Assembly: GCF_900496995.4 (NCBI RefSeq)
Contig: NC_044029.1
Coordinates: 10,230,001-10,294,000, forward strand
Direction: 5' to 3'
Length of the DNA stretch: 64,000 nucleotides
Origin: Aquila chrysaetos chrysaetos
Taxonomy: Eukaryota; Chordata; Aves; Accipitriformes; Accipitridae
Shown: positions 1-14,718 of the stretch, one piece after another
Position numbering within the stretch: position 1 is the stretch's first letter
Layout of the letters: each line of letters starts with the position of its first letter
The notes under the pieces: model-generated
What the model saw: the letters and a program-made list of their open reading frames with translations, nothing else
Databases searched by the model: none
What the model was told of the DNA's origin: nothing
Made by a program: the position numbers and the translations under genes

Positions 1-3000
1 TTCACAGAGCTCAATAACTTTTTTTGGCTAAAAAATGCAAAATCAGAATGTCCAATTTGCCACAAAACTAAAATCTACATATTCACACCAGTGGTTTACA
101 TTTCATATTTAATTCCTTCTCTCAGTCACCTACAAGGATTTTGAGACTTCTTGAAGTTTTTTCTATTTCTGCTCTCCTCTAGGGTTCCTGAAGTCTTCTC
201 TGGTCTTGGTAGTGCCACAAAGTATCCTGCAATTGGCTTCTAAAGTATGTTAAATATGCTATCACAGCAAACTCTTCTGATCCTGCATTACTGAAGGCTC
301 AAAAAAATTTTTTTTCACTTCGTCCACTGTTAATCTGGCCTCTCATCCTGCTGTCTTTGAAATGTAAAGTTTATCTCCACTGACTGCTAAGCAAAAAGCT
401 TCACAGTGCATGCTGGATCTTCAACTCTTCTTAAATTCACTGCAGTTTCTCCTGTTTTCTTTTGACCCACATTTCTGCAGATGAACAAAAATGAACAGAA
501 TGAAATCACCTATACAATATTCTTATCCACCACCTGTTGATTTCATTGCCTACCTCTTCTTATTTTCACAAGGTCTTTGTCCCATTCTCTAATCTGTCAG
601 TAGAACACCCTGAGACTGAGGCTGCCCTGTCCCTTGTCCTGGGTCACCAAATACTTCTTTACCCTTTGCACAGCAGGGGCAGGTGTTGCACATCTGAAGA
701 AACAATGTCATGAAAAGCTGGAAGAAAAAACGGAAGTTTTGGCCATCACTTGAGTCTGATATGAGATCTAGCGTGCTACTTTCACACATCTTTTCTGATC
801 AATAGTAAGGGTTTGTATATTTATGCATCTAGAGGCAGCAGAGTAAGGCCTTTATTCCACATCATCCTTATATTGATCCAACAAAAATAACTCACACAAG
901 TGAACATAAAGAAAATCCATTTAAGTAATGACATATGTGACATACAATATGTCACCTCCCCTTTTAAGTAGATCTGGAAAAGCTCATCTTGCTCTATAGG
1001 TAAAGGTATAGCAGAGGCACCACAGCCAAAGCTTAGCAACAAAAAAGCACAGCATGGAGGATCCTATCCACCTCCCGTTTGCTGGGTAATTTACAGGCTG
1101 GATTTGTACAGTATTTGTACAGTGATCCATTCACAGTCTCCCCAAAAAAGTGAAGATCTCCGTGAAAAGATGCTTTCAGAACAGAATGTCAGTTTTCTAG
1201 TTGTGGAAGAAAGCTGGCAGCGGGTCTGCTATTTCCATCTATTGCCACTGCAGGATTGCTGTATATGGCCACACAAAATGAATCCAGGGCCATAGAATCC
1301 ACAAACTGAATTATTCTCACAAGACTGCTGCCAAGCTAATAGCCATCCAGAGAGGAATGTCATGCATCTACCGTGCTTTTGAATTTCTGATACTTCCCCC
1401 TCATCCAAACCCAGATGAACGGCTTTTGAAGGAGTTCCTGCATTGTGTGGGGGAATACAAAGATTTTTAGCCCCAGGGCCCCTTACTTTGTTGGAAGGGG
1501 TTATGAAAAGAACTGTGTGAGATGCACTCCTGAAAAGGGTTTTTTATTACCAGACTTATATCTAATAACTTTGTCATGGATTTCTACACTGTAGTAAGCC
1601 TTTGGAGAACTCCAGAAGAGACATGACAATATCAGTAGTATAACGAACAGACAATTGATGGGACTCAAGAGACCAACGTTTACTGCTGAGCTGCTAGCAA
1701 GTCATTTAAACTCTGTGCTTGAGCCTCTTCCTCTATAAAACGCAGTCTTGACAGTCATCTCCCTTGAAAGCATTTTCAGATCAATTGGTAATATCCGAGT
1801 TACTAACCACTGCTTTTGTGCAGCAGCGTGGTGATCGCTGTGCCCTTTATCTACAGGTTTCAACAGCCTGAGGGTCTTTGCCACTTCCCCGAGTTACCGT
1901 GGGCCACTGACATCAAGACTATTTGAATAAATTCATGCTAAAAGTTAAGACACTTCTGGCTGCTTTGCTTTCTATCTTTGTGCTGGTTTTATATCAGTAG
2001 TGCTTTCTGATAGACGATTTTCCCCCTGCTTCCACACTACTCACAACATTGCAGCCAGACTTCGGGATAACTGTAATAACAAATGACTCCTCAGTTGTCA
2101 TATTAACTGGGTTTTGCTCCTGCATACATTTAATGCAATCAACAAAAATCTACCTCAAGAAGTTTCAATCACAAGCTAGATGGCAGATCCATCGCTTCCC
2201 TCAGAACCAGCTGTATTAAATATCAGGAAGTGAAAAATAGTCAGAATATGGCGAGTGTCACAAGAACACAGCCTTCTCCTTGCACAGCCCAGGAAAACTT
2301 CTACATGAAGCTTCACTCCAAAATTCTTTTCTATTTCTCACCTGGGAAACGGGAAGTTTTAACAGATATTAAATTGATATTTATAAGTCACATGATAAAT
2401 TATAAACATAACCTATAATCACAAGTGATTTAATTATAGGGGCAACCAGCCATAAGATATGTGCAGGGCTATACATATAAATATCCCAAACAGTAATGCA
2501 TTATTACAGTAGTTTCTAGGACAACATGTCTTGGGCAATAGAAGTTATATTTAAATTAGCAAGTCATGCGGCACAATGGGAATGGATATATAGAAGGAAA
2601 AAGTTGCTGCTGAGAACCTTAATGGCTAAAATACACTTTTTTAAAGAAATCTTACTTTGGATTCCCTTTAATCTGGTCCCAAGCATTACATTGCTATTAA
2701 CAGCTGAAATGCATTAAGTGCACCTTGGAGCATATCTTCTGCTTTATCATCATCTGAAGGGAATTCCACTTGCCTGCCCAAGGTCTGGTCTGTCATGTGA
2801 AATTCCAGAAATTGTCATAGAATATGCCTTATGCTGAATTTCTTTCTGAACATGTTACAGAAGTTTTGAACTTCAGACTGTGGCTTTGCATAAAATGTTA
2901 AAAGAAGGTCTTTAAATGTTTTGTGGTATCAGCCTACCTCCTCTCTCTAACAGAACAGAAGTGCTGCCCAAGGCCGCGAACCATCACTAAATGCACTACT

Positions 3001-6000
3001 GGCCAACTGGTGCTCAGTCACAGCTCAAATGTGCAGCATGAGAAGGCACACTGCCTTGAATGTACTGATTGCTTAAGAAAGACTTTTCTGGTTGAGAAAC
3101 AAAAGAAAAAACAGCTGTTAATTTTAGAGTGTGCATTTTGGTTATTTGTTTAACATGAATTACACCACTAGTAAGTAAAAGTCTTATTTCAGTGCAGTTC
3201 TTTAAAAGCAAACTAACAACAAAAGGCAGTTTCTTCCTGTGATTTTAATTTATTATCCACTTTCCTCTTGCTTACTAACACTAAGCTGGTTTTATATCAA
3301 CCAGTGCTCTTTTCAGCAACAGAGCATTTGATAGCTGCCCTAGCGTTGATAGTGATGCAAGAAATGAGATATGTTGATCCCTCCTAGTTCTGATGGAAGA
3401 ACAAAAGAAAGTGGCAAAGAAGTGAGAAACAGAACTCTTTCTGACAAATCAGGCAGCTAAAGCTCAAGAAATCAGTAATTAAGAGCACAGATAATTGAAT
3501 TTATTGAGTTCGACTGATACAGGGGAGAAACTTGGTGAATCTTGTGCAGACATGAACAAGAGGTAATCAAAGGCAGCACATCTGACTCCCCTTCCTTAGA
3601 GAAAAGAAAGGAGAAGAAATTTAGTCACCCTTCAGCATGTACCACAAAAATCTATCCAATGACAATGAAAATCAGAACAATCAGAAACAGATCTTTTTTC
3701 TTAAACACACTTTCAAATAGAAAGATAAACTTCAAAAAATTCTTTGTAGAAACAACTTTTTTGTTACAATCTATGATTTTAGTATCTAAGCTGATGCAAT
3801 TTGATTCCTATTTGTGAGGGAGATGCTTAACTGCAAAATTGAATGTTATATTAAGATAGCTTTATAGCCAATCATGGCAATTATTTCACTCACATTAAAT
3901 CATCTGCTGCTGGTTTTTTCTACATGACATTTTTATAGGCTATCTTTGAAACATTTATTATTCCTAAAAAAAGCTCTGATGAAGTGATGTGGCCAGGAGA
4001 ATATTTATGTAATCAAGCTTGCTTTTGGCTAATATCTCCAAGATTTCATTTAATCCAAACATAAGAAATGCAAAGCCTGCCCATCTACAAAAAGTAACCT
4101 CTTTTTCTACTTTGGACATGACATTCTAATGGAAGGTGAATCCTAGTAGTGAGTAAACACAGGACTTCTGTGGAGCCCATAGCTGCAAAAAGTTCACACT
4201 TCTCCATAACATAGGGAATCAGAGGTCATAATCTTTCCTCTCATCTCTCAGACCCAACGTAAAAGCTGAGCACTTTCCAAGGCACTAACTCACTTCCCCA
4301 GCAATACACTTTGCTAGCCAAGAGAGCTCCACTTTCTACCACCCATTACTAATGGTCAAAACTGTTAATGCGTTCCAGCTCGCTCACTTTTATGGCCAAA
4401 GCACTATCAGTATATAGGATACTGCTTTGTAGAGTTCTGGCAGTGTGAAAATGAGATCTTACTGTGCCTTTCCCACCAAATTAGTCTCCTATTGTTTTTT
4501 TTCTTTGAGCATCCCACATCATTTCACAGCAACACATTGCATTGTCTCAGTTAAAGTGACAGATTCCCATGACAATTTTGATATGAGCACTGCTAATGAA
4601 TTGTGAACCTTTCTGAACCACAAACAAAAAAATTTATGGTCAATTAATCATAAAACACATATTTCATACGTTGGAGGTCTGAGGAGAGAAAACTCAGAGT
4701 TCCACATGAGTGAGTGAGGACCAGAGAGCTCATTGCTCCAGTAAGGGCTGGGACACAACTGAGCAGCAGGGTCTTAGGGCAACCAGTATCAGCCATTGGA
4801 TGCTCACCTGGGGGTTGAGAGTATTCAGCAGCTTCCCAGTTGCCATAGTGCCAGTTACGGGAGCTGCATTTGATCTACTTGCAGATGTATGCGAGATACA
4901 CAGGTGGGTCACCTGTGGTTTTGGTCTTGCTCATTTGCGTCAATGAAAGTCTTGAATTACAGGACCATCCTACACCAGTAATGATCCATAGATTCTATTT
5001 TCAGATCAGTGAAGTAAATGTATTAGATTTGGTTCAGCACAAGAATAGGATGCATGCATGGTGGACAGAGGGGAGTAGAAACACTGTTAGATCCTTGACG
5101 ACTAAAGCCCTTCAATCCTTGCTATTTAGGGTAATCAGGATACGGGAAGGGACTTGAGGTAGCTCCTTCTAAAAGTAAAGGTTGTACAGCTGTAGATCCT
5201 TTAAAAAGATTGTCATATACAAACTTCTATCAAAATTAGTTTACAACATTTTAATGGTATAAAATATGCACTTTTCCTTTCCTATTTTAAATAGAAAACT
5301 GTCACTTACTTTATACTAGTGTTATGTATACCAAATCAATACAAATATAATCAGCATTCTCCTTATGAAAAAAATGAAGTTATCTCGAAGACCAGGCATT
5401 ATTTAAGATTTTCATTTAAAAATAGTGTAAACCCTAACTTTGAAATAAGAAGTGTCAACAAACCATGCATCTTTAATTAGATTTTCATTTATTTGCATTT
5501 AAAAAGAATAAAAACTTTTGAGATACTGTTTTTCTCATTTGAAATTCTTGAAGCGTTTCTAAGGATGGAGTGGCCTGCTGCTTTGATATTGCTACTTATT
5601 CACAGAATTATCAAAACTCAAGCCTTAAAAATTTACCTCTTTTTCTCTAAAACTAACAATATAATCACTTCTTAAAAAAAATTATTGCAATTTTAATTTA
5701 ATGCAGCAGATTTTTTTTTAATACAGCATCAAAGAGAACAACAAATCAAAATAAAAAAATAGCCTTGGCTTATTTCTAAAATATGGTCTGTTATCCAGAA
5801 AGACTTAAAAGAAAAGTAATATAGAAATTGTTTGAGAATATTTTCTAAAATCATTAAAGAAAGAAAGTCATAGTAAACTGCCTTCATAATACTGTACTTC
5901 ATTTCTATTCAGTGGTATTAGACAAATTCATATTTGTTTTCCTCCTGTTTTTTTTCTAATTCTTGTGTAGTATGTTTTGCTGGTGACTTATTTGTCCTAA

Positions 6001-7129
6001 TTATAAACTTCCATGCTGCACTCTCTCCATGTTCTTTTTACAGAGATGAGTGCCTGAAAAGTTTTATTTAAGGACATCAGAAAAATAGCAAGATGCTCTA
6101 ATTGGGTTTGTAATTTTCAAATTATTTATGCTCTTTGCCTTATTTTACGAGTACAGCAGAGCAGAAATATTTGTCAGATTCAAACAGTATTTTCTAAAAA
6201 TCTTTCTGGAATAGAGATGCAGAGGCTCATGCCTTCTGATTCACTTGTGATGCCTAAACATTCATCAACAAAAATTGACCCTCTTGATTTTTGTTAGTCT
6301 CATTTTCGAGTTTTGTAACAATTCTGTTGCACTGAAATGTAGGTGGGGTTTTGGCAGGGGGCAGGGTATTTTGGTTTGGTTTGGTTTCGTTCGGTTTTGA
6401 CAAAACATTGGATGGTCTTGCTATGGAAAAATCTAAGATAGAAACACAAAGCCCAGAAATGCATATATAATGACTGAATCCCTCCATTAAGAATGCAAGT
6501 ACTAGAACTCAGACAATTCGAACATATTTTTCTTCATTCAAAGCTAACCTGGTTTAATGTTCATCTTCACTCTGTTTATTTAATTTGCTGAACTAGAATT
6601 TGTTAAATATATATATTTTAAGGTAAAATATATTTTTTTCCTTCCCATCACAGACATTTCCTGAGCATTAGGGTAGGACAGTAAAGACAAGAATTGCTCA
6701 AAGTGTCTCAGTTTCCCTCCTGGGAAGGGTGGATATAATATTCAGGATAACAGGACTGTTGCTGCAGCTTACGTATTCTGGTACGCTAGCTTTTCCCTTT
6801 TGCTCCCTGCTACATACAACACTGTAATCCAGAGCCTTAGGGGAGGGAAACCTTGAGCATGGAAATGTAATGACAGCCGAGACCTCGGGAAGTCACCCGT
6901 CCCGTCACCACAAAGACTACCGAGTGTGCCTGAACCTGAGACACGGCTTGTTAGCCTGCTCTGCAGAACGTCCACCACCGCTGCCTCCAGGATTTCCCCC
7001 TGTGCTCCCCTCCTGTTCTCCATAGCTAATGAGCTTTCCCTCGTACCCTACTTACAACTTCATTATGGCAAGCTGAGCTCATTATTGTTCACCGTGCTAG
7101 CAGACATACAGAATGTATGACCGCTATCT
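1..7129. other. Intergenic, no gene seen
   Basis: AT-rich sequence with only short chance reading frames (95 codons at most). No exon with convincing splice sites and a recognisable peptide was found on either strand. Apart from the GGTTT repeat I see no recognisable repeat. The stretch 3830-4100 has the look of slowly evolving non-coding DNA (low complexity bias, homeobox-like TAATC/ATTA motifs), but that cannot be tested here. Confidence 0.6.
6369..6398 (+). repeat. (GGTTT)n simple repeat
   Basis: Four to five GGTTT units (TTTGGTTTGGTTTGGTTTCG) end in degenerate copies. A similar TTTTGG-type tract lies at about 37471-37509. Confidence 0.8.
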
Positions 7130-7385
7130 TCATCGGAACAACTTTCCACGTGTTTGAAGACAGCTCTTATGTCCTCTCACAGGTTTCTGGTTTCAAGACT
7201 AAAGAAGTACAACTCTTTCAACCTGCTTTCATGTTTTATAATCCTTTTATTCTTGTTGCCCTGTTTTGAACTCTCTTCAGTTTGTCTACGTGTCTAAAAT
7301 AGTTATAGCATTTCAGATGAGCAGGTGAGGACTACTTGCTTAGATCAAGCAGAGCGAACTACTTATCATCCATGTCTTTTCTCCC
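7130..7385 (-). repeat. Ancient CR1 LINE fragment
   Basis: The segment matches the old amniote CR1 tail: ACGTGTTTGAAGACAGCTCT, TATGTCCTCTCACAGG, ACAACTCTTTCAACCTGCTT, CATGTTTTATAATCCTTTTA, TTGAACTCTCTTCAGTTTGT. It ends with a block around AAGCAGAGCGAACTACTT that corresponds to the usual 'gtgcagagtagagcgg' part. It has no open frame. Both ends fade into unique sequence. Confidence 0.72.
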
Positions 7386-8135
7386 TTCTTCTTTGCATCA
7401 ATATCATACAGTAATTCATAGTCTGATTCTTTTGTACGGTACTTGGTCAATTATTTTCCATTCCTGTTTGAAAGTAGGATTTCATTCTAGGGAAGTCATA
7501 CTTTACAAATGTGAATGTTCTGCACCAGGGGTGGGGAGGGCAGAAGAGAGAGATGGTGAAGGGGTTTGCGGGGGGATTTCAGTTTAAAATGCCCAACAAA
7601 AAGTGGCACGATAACATAGCTGTTTTAATAAGATAGAATAAAAAGAGGAGTATAGATAGTGAGTAAATCTTGCATCCCGTCAGATGCTGGGAAGCCCACT
7701 TTCACACAGCATCACACAGACCGCAGATGGATTTTCCCCCAGCACGCTGCGCAGATCCTGTCCGTGGAGGGGTTCCTTCTCCCTCCCATGCTGCAGTGCC
7801 TTTAATTTTGTGTAACCAGCAAAACCGTGCATCTTCTCCTGACAGGCTGGACTGTTATCTCCGTCGTAACGTCCACCAGCACGCAGCACGGGCTGGTACG
7901 GGGCACTCCAGCAGATTTCCTTGCAGCGGCTGCCATGCTAACGTGTGGGCTGCTCCAGCCTTAGGCACGGGGCCCGGCAGAGCAGACACGGCCTGCTCAA
8001 GATCGCTAACTTCTCAAATACAATGTCTTCCACAAGGCTCCCAATATAACGAAGGACACTCAGTTTTGCACCGTTGATTTCAGACCATTTCCCTAGTTTT
8101 ATCAAAATAATACTCCGTGTGAGCACCCAAGCCAA

Positions 8136-8165
8136 CTTTTCAGAAGCTGGCTTTTCAGAAGCTGC
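8136..8165 (+). repeat. Tandem duplication of a 15-bp unit
   Basis: CTTTTCAGAAGCTGG is followed directly by CTTTTCAGAAGCTGC, so 14 of 15 bases agree. It is a simple local slippage product. Confidence 0.85.
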
Positions 8166-11100
8166 CATGGCCTCCCGTTCGTAATGCTCTCATTCATTCA
8201 CCGAGGTGAGTAAGCATGATAGACCTCCTGAAGCATCTCCTAGGAAGCAGCTTGGCATCACCTTTATCCACAATGCTTTTATCTCATCAAACACGTACAT
8301 GGGATGGTATTCCCTGCCTGTAGAGAAAAATCAGAAAATCCACTTTCTTCTTTATCACTTTTGCCCAGTGTTTTTACTGTGGTAGGGTGAAGGATTTAGA
8401 AATGTGTGCATTTTTTCTTTTTGCTTTGTAGTGACAAAAAAGAAATCAAGTATTCAGCTGGACTAGGAAAGAATTCACTTGCTCTCTTAACGTCTTGAGC
8501 TCCATTAAGTTTCTGTCCTTTCAGAGGTCTAAGAATGGCTAGAGATCCAGGTAAAAGTAATCAGTTGTCCTGGTAATAGAATTGCAAATGTTATTCTTGT
8601 TTTTAAAGTTCAGAATATCGGTTCTCTGTTTAGTTTAGCACTTAGAGATTGTCAGGTACTGCAGTAAATAAATTCATAAGAAATGACATTTCTGCAATTT
8701 TGCAAAACACAAGGATGATCTTTATGTCAAACAAAGGAAATGTGGATTTGTCCAGCAAATTCTGTAGTACTGCTGAGAGGATAAGCGTTACAGAAACAGG
8801 CTCAAAGTTTGTTCTTATTGGGTGTAGATTTGTGTACTAGCCATTGAACTTCTGCTGTTGAAAAAGATGTCAGAAAACTTACACAAACAGAAAATGGAAA
8901 AATAGCATGTGTGATTCTTTAATCAATTGCAAGGTGAAATAAGGAATGGAATAGCTTTTTTTCTTCCTTTTTTGTTACTTGAGTCTAGCAGCAAGGGTCC
9001 TGCAACTTAGGTCTCAACATATATTTAGTAGAATCAGGAAACAAGGTCAGTATGTATTGTACTAGCATGTATAAAAATACATAGAAAATATTAAAGAAAA
9101 TACTAAGAATGAAATGGCATTATATAAATTGAAACATACATCTTCACCTGCAATATCAGCAGCATCAAAAGATATTAAAAATGAGTGCAGAGTGCCATAT
9201 GACATAATACTAAAAAAGATGTGAATTGTATAATTCAAAGAGAAAGAAAATAAAGATAATTGTTAGAAATACAGAAGAGAATGAATGGATCATGTAAGTA
9301 GGTTACTTAGATGCTCCTATGTACACTCTCAGAGTATAAAGGTAGGTAATAAGTGTTGAAAATGAAAGAAAACACCTATCTTGTTAAGGATCCATTTCAT
9401 TCTCACCCTTTCATAAGAACAATTTTTCCAAGATGGAAAAAGTCCTGTGATACATCTGTTTTTCACAGGCTCTTGCAAAACCAGTTTTTTGATACTTCGT
9501 CTCAGTTCTGCCCATCCACACACCGATACATCACCATTAGCTCCGTGACTACGATGAAAGATTTAGCAGTAAAAGGGCTGCCCACTGCACCTGATCTGAG
9601 AGCTCTTTCTGCAGCAAGCAATGGTAAGAGCGCAAGGAACCCTTTCATCCAACTCTGTAGAGCGGCTTGATCAAATTATAGCTGGCCTGAGAACCAGGTA
9701 TTTCATTGTTCACCTTGCTTCACATACCTCTCAACATAACACTTTAGGTGGATGTCTCCAGTTTTGTTAAAGAATTGAAAAAAAGGAACCCCAAAGAAAG
9801 CTCATTTCTGTATTTTCAACAGAGTCTCATGAAGTATTCACATTGTGATAGTACATTGGTCTCCTCAGGTAGCACCTGTTAAAGACTAGAAGGATTTTTC
9901 TATTTTGGGACAGTATTTTTCTATACATGGTTTTGACTCAAAAATAATCGAGTTGGTTCAGTGCAGACTGACTGGATTCTTCTTTGCTTGGAAACCAGAA
10001 ATAGAAAATTACAACCCAAGAAGTAGTGAGTCACAAAATGATTATTTGAAATCAGGTTTTAAAGCAGAAAACATTTTGTAACCCTAGCATCACTATTGCC
10101 CATGCAGGAATTCAAGTTATTAAAATCAAAAGCGTAAGGGAGAAAAGCAGGACAAGCAAGGTAGGTTGTTTTGAACCTAGATATCTGTAATAGCACCAAC
10201 AACAGTATTGCTTATAGATGTTCTCAGCTGGAAAAAGAGAAAATGGAATTGTAACATAGATTTTTCTCCCTCAAAACCTATTCGTGTATTATTGTGGAGG
10301 CTTTCCATGAACAGCTTTAGCTCAATTTGAGCATATAGGTATTAAATACAGAGTGAATGAAAGAGAACATTCAGACAGGAGCAGTAGCACAGACCCACAA
10401 AAGGATTTTGGTGGCTGACATGGGGTGTAGGCTGAAATGGCAGTCTGATCTATTTGCTGTTATCACTGTTCTGTGGGATTTATGCAAAAGTGACAGCCTC
10501 ATACAGACTGGGTACTTTTGATAATAAAATTCAAGCACAGGATAGTATCTTTCAATCAAAAACACAGTAAGTTGAGTTACTTCATTCTGCTGTTTCTATA
10601 TTCAGCCAGTTTATCTTACCAATACTCAAAGACCTGAATCTTAAATATTTTTGCAGTGCTAAGATAAACCTTTAGGTAATTTCTGGCATCATACTAGAAG
10701 ACTATCAGGAATCAAGTTTCTGCAAAACAAACAAACAAAGAAGTACTGCATTTTCATTCACTCACTGAAAGAATTTCAAACACTACAATACACATCAAAA
10801 AGAATCTCAGTCCTTTCACAGAAGGCAATATGATGTAGTAATGATATAAGGAGTGTTGAAAGGGGACCGACTAAATGACATTCATTTGTTTTGAAATTAA
10901 AAGAAAATGAAACCATTTCTCCCTAAAGATTGGTATTTCCACTTCAAGCACCTAGAACTAACATTAAGTTGTCTTTTAAAGCACTCAAGCCCTGCCACAC
11001 AGATGTAAAGCTGTAAGATTTTATAACTCAATCAAGACCCTTCTGTTCTCTCTTTGAAACAAGAAAGGAAAATGGAAGTGTGTAGGTGCTGCAAAGATGA

Positions 11101-14100
11101 AAAGGAAGGTTCAAGGAGGCCACTGGGCAAAGTGCATACTAGTTCCTAAAATTTCCATTATGTACTTTTTGTCCAGCTTGCAGATTATACTCATGGAAAG
11201 ACTCTCATCAAGCTCAATTGTGCCTGTTCCTCGGCCTGCGTATGGAAGAGAAACATTTTAAGCAGTGCCTATTCAGGGCAGCAAAGCTTACCTTTCTCCA
11301 ACTGTTCAGGGAATTTTTTCTACAGTTATGAGGTCAGCCTAGATAGGAAGTACATTCATGATGAACAAAAAGTAATATTCCCTGTTAACATATTAAAGGG
11401 AGAAGTTGCACTGCTGCTGACAAGTGCTAGACAACTCAGTACCTCGCACCAAATGCTTACTCATCCATTCGTCTAGACAAATCTGCGATGATACAGGCAG
11501 GTTTTTTCAGCTCCAGATCAAGAGCTGGGTTCTTCTGTCGCCCCCATAACTCCCTTTAATGACCTGAATACATCAAGTTATTTCATTTCTAGGATTTCTG
11601 AACATTGTTTCAGAGTGAAAAGCTCCAAAAGAATAGTCATCTTACACAGATCCCTCAAATATTAAAAGTTGCTTTATTCAGAGATAGTACTTCCTTACTT
11701 CTGGGTCTGGCAGTTCCCAATGACGGAGCAGAACAGGTCATAAATTCAATATGGGGCTATAAAAATGTATAAATGCAGGAAATTTAAAATTTTGCATGAA
11801 ATTTCTTCTTCCACTGCAATAACTTTCATGACTTCATTTCTAATTAGAAAAATCTTCAATCATAAAGATGAAAGGGCATGAAGGTGTGTTATATGCCAGA
11901 GTTTGGCTCAGGTAGTGACAGTATATTTTCCTCTTGTGCTTCAAATATCTGACTGGTTTGGGCCATTTTCAAGGACAGCAATTACAACTTTGTTTTTAAT
12001 TCGGTTACTAGTACTAGTGCTGTCAGTTCAAAACTGCCCAAATTACTATCAGAAAATGCTCTCTATCTTACTTTTCACTTCTGAGAACCACATATAATGG
12101 CTTTTACTTTATTCCTATGACCACAAATATGGAAGTCATTTAAAGTTCTGTATCAGTGCAAAGTTATCTGTATGTCAACCTATCAATCTTTCAAACAATT
12201 TCCTGCATTCTATTGCAGAAGTGTCCAGTAAACACAGATTTGCTGTATTCCTTGAGTGGAAACAGAGATTTTTCAAATGATGCATTTCTTCTCTCTGTTT
12301 TTAGATCTTAGTTTGGACTTCTATAAAAATTTTGTGCCAGAGATTTCCTCTGTTTGCATTAAGACAGAAATCACACCCATTGTTTATCATCTCTCAGAAA
12401 CCTGTAATTCTTTTTATTTTCTGGTTCTTCCATATTACTGAGTTCTGTTTTGAGTCTTGTAACCTAAGATCTTGGGTGTGACATGTCTACAGCAGTTCCA
12501 GATGATTTAGCCAGTATTATTTTAGTGATCACATACATTACAGCAGGAATATCTCTATTCATTGAGAAAACACTGTAACCCACTGTTGTTACATTTATAC
12601 TGGAGGAGGACCAAAACCAAAATGGCTACTGTAGAATAGCGAGCGATGTATACTCCTTCTTTACCTCGGAACCAAATCTGCAATGAGATGAAATATTCAC
12701 TTCACTTTCACACTTTTAAGGGATTGATTTCTAGTCTAGGCATGGCATGTGGAAGGAACATTGCCCATTGCAAAAGGCCAACGTTGCCTACTTTGGGCAT
12801 CATACTAGCCTGTCCTCGGTGGGTCTTCCTCATCAGATTCTGCAAACCAAGAAACGTCAATATAGTATCTGTGAAAGCAGCTCTTAGAAAGTTGTTACAA
12901 GTAGCATAGTACTGACCAAGAAAATGCTTATTCGGCTTTTCCACTGACATTCTTAGAGAGGAATATGAAACAGGCATGTAAAGGAGAGCACAGCATTGTA
13001 ATCTGTGCAACGTATACGGTAACATGGGGACTGAGTGGACACAAAGGCCGTTGCTATGTCTGAGCATCACCAGGATGCATTTCTAGTAGAGAAACAGAAG
13101 CCTCTGCTCTCCCATGTAGCAGGGATGTGAAGGACAGGGAGAATGACAGTGAGAAAGGCTGTAAGGAAACAGCATTTTCTACAGACAGACAAGGTAAAGG
13201 CATTTAGTGCAATGAGCAGATCATATACTAAATTCTCTCTTTCTTACCTGTTCCCTAGCAATACAAATGCAGTCAGACCTTGATTACTATTGCAGTGAAT
13301 AATAAGCAGGTTTGAGACAATATAAAACAAAAGCATAAGTGACACTCTGATAAAGAAGAGGCAAGAAACGCATTACAGATGCTGAATTTCAAGAAAAAAT
13401 AAAAAGTAAACAAAATAATGTTATCTGGATTTTCTCCATGACAAGGATTTTTAAATAGTCAGCTAGATTTTTAAAATATTGTGATTTGGAAGCAGAAACC
13501 CATAAAAAGAGACATTAAATACAAGCAAGATGGGAAATGAAGATGGGAGAACCCCTGAGCAAGTTATAGGAAACTCCTCTGTCTTTCTCCTGGAAGACTA
13601 GAAAACAAGACTGCTTTCCTGCTCTATTTAGTTTGGCAGCAGACCAGTATGTCCAGTATGACTGGGGTGGTCTAGGGTCTTATTATTAGCATCTGCCCAC
13701 CTAACAATACTACTATTAAAAGGCCATTCCAACCTTCCAAAGAGGAAGGGAAGATTAAACTGCTGTAAGTGGAAATATATGTCATTCTTTTTTGCCCGTG
13801 TGTTTTATTTTTTGTTTTCCTTTGGCTACTGATCAGGACTGCCATTTTCCTACTACAGTCACCCAACTTGAGTGCATAACATGACGGTTCACAGTACTAC
13901 TCATGACAGACCATAACCTGATCTTCCTGACCGCAAAGGTTAGCAAAGACAATTTGCATGAACAATTACAGTGTCAAAGCAGCTAAAGGCCTAACCTATA
14001 CTTAACTGCCATCTCCATGTGATTTTTTTTCCTGATTTTTCCTTTAGAAACAAAACAAGCCACTCACCACAGATGAAAAGCTTGACTACCCGGAATTCAA

Positions 14101-14676
14101 AGGGGCTGTGTGTCAAAGCAGCACTTCTGGTGGACTCTTGCTCCCTATCAACCTCTTTTACAGTTTACACTTGAAATTTCCAGCTCAAGGTTCTCAGTTA
14201 AATTATTTCAGCTGTTCATCTTAAGAGCCACCCACTCATGAGTAAAAATGACTTGACTACTACAAAAATAAAATCCGGACAGGAAATTAATGAAATTCAT
14301 AACTCCCAGCACAAAACTAGAGCTTCATTTTCAAGAGTAGCTTTTTTTATTTACTACTTCACTCTTTCTCCATTAAATAAATATGGTGTTTATCTATACA
14401 AGTGCATCATTCTCTATTACCCAGAATTTGCAAAGTTATCCTTGGATTTGCCATGAAAATGAGTGCTTTTAAGCAGAATTGTATTTTTCCATATGACTTA
14501 ACAGTTGTGTAGAACATAATGAAGCAGGCAGGAATCTGCATGTATTTAATTAAGTCTACCAATCTGCCAGTCCTACAGCATTCACCTTTCATTGTGTTCA
14601 TTATATAGTTTGATTGTGTTTGCTACTGTTAGGTTTCTAAACTTAGCATGTGCTGTAAACACTGTTGCCCATGGCA

Positions 14677-14718
14677 CAGGTCTCCTGTGGAGTATTCAGG
14701 TCTCCCTGTAGTACTCAG
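14677..14718 (+). repeat. Imperfect tandem duplication of about 20 bp
   Basis: CAGGTCTCCTGTGGAGTATT is followed by CAGGTCTCCCTGTAGTACTC, with a partial third CAGGTC. A few substitutions and one indel separate the copies. Confidence 0.7.
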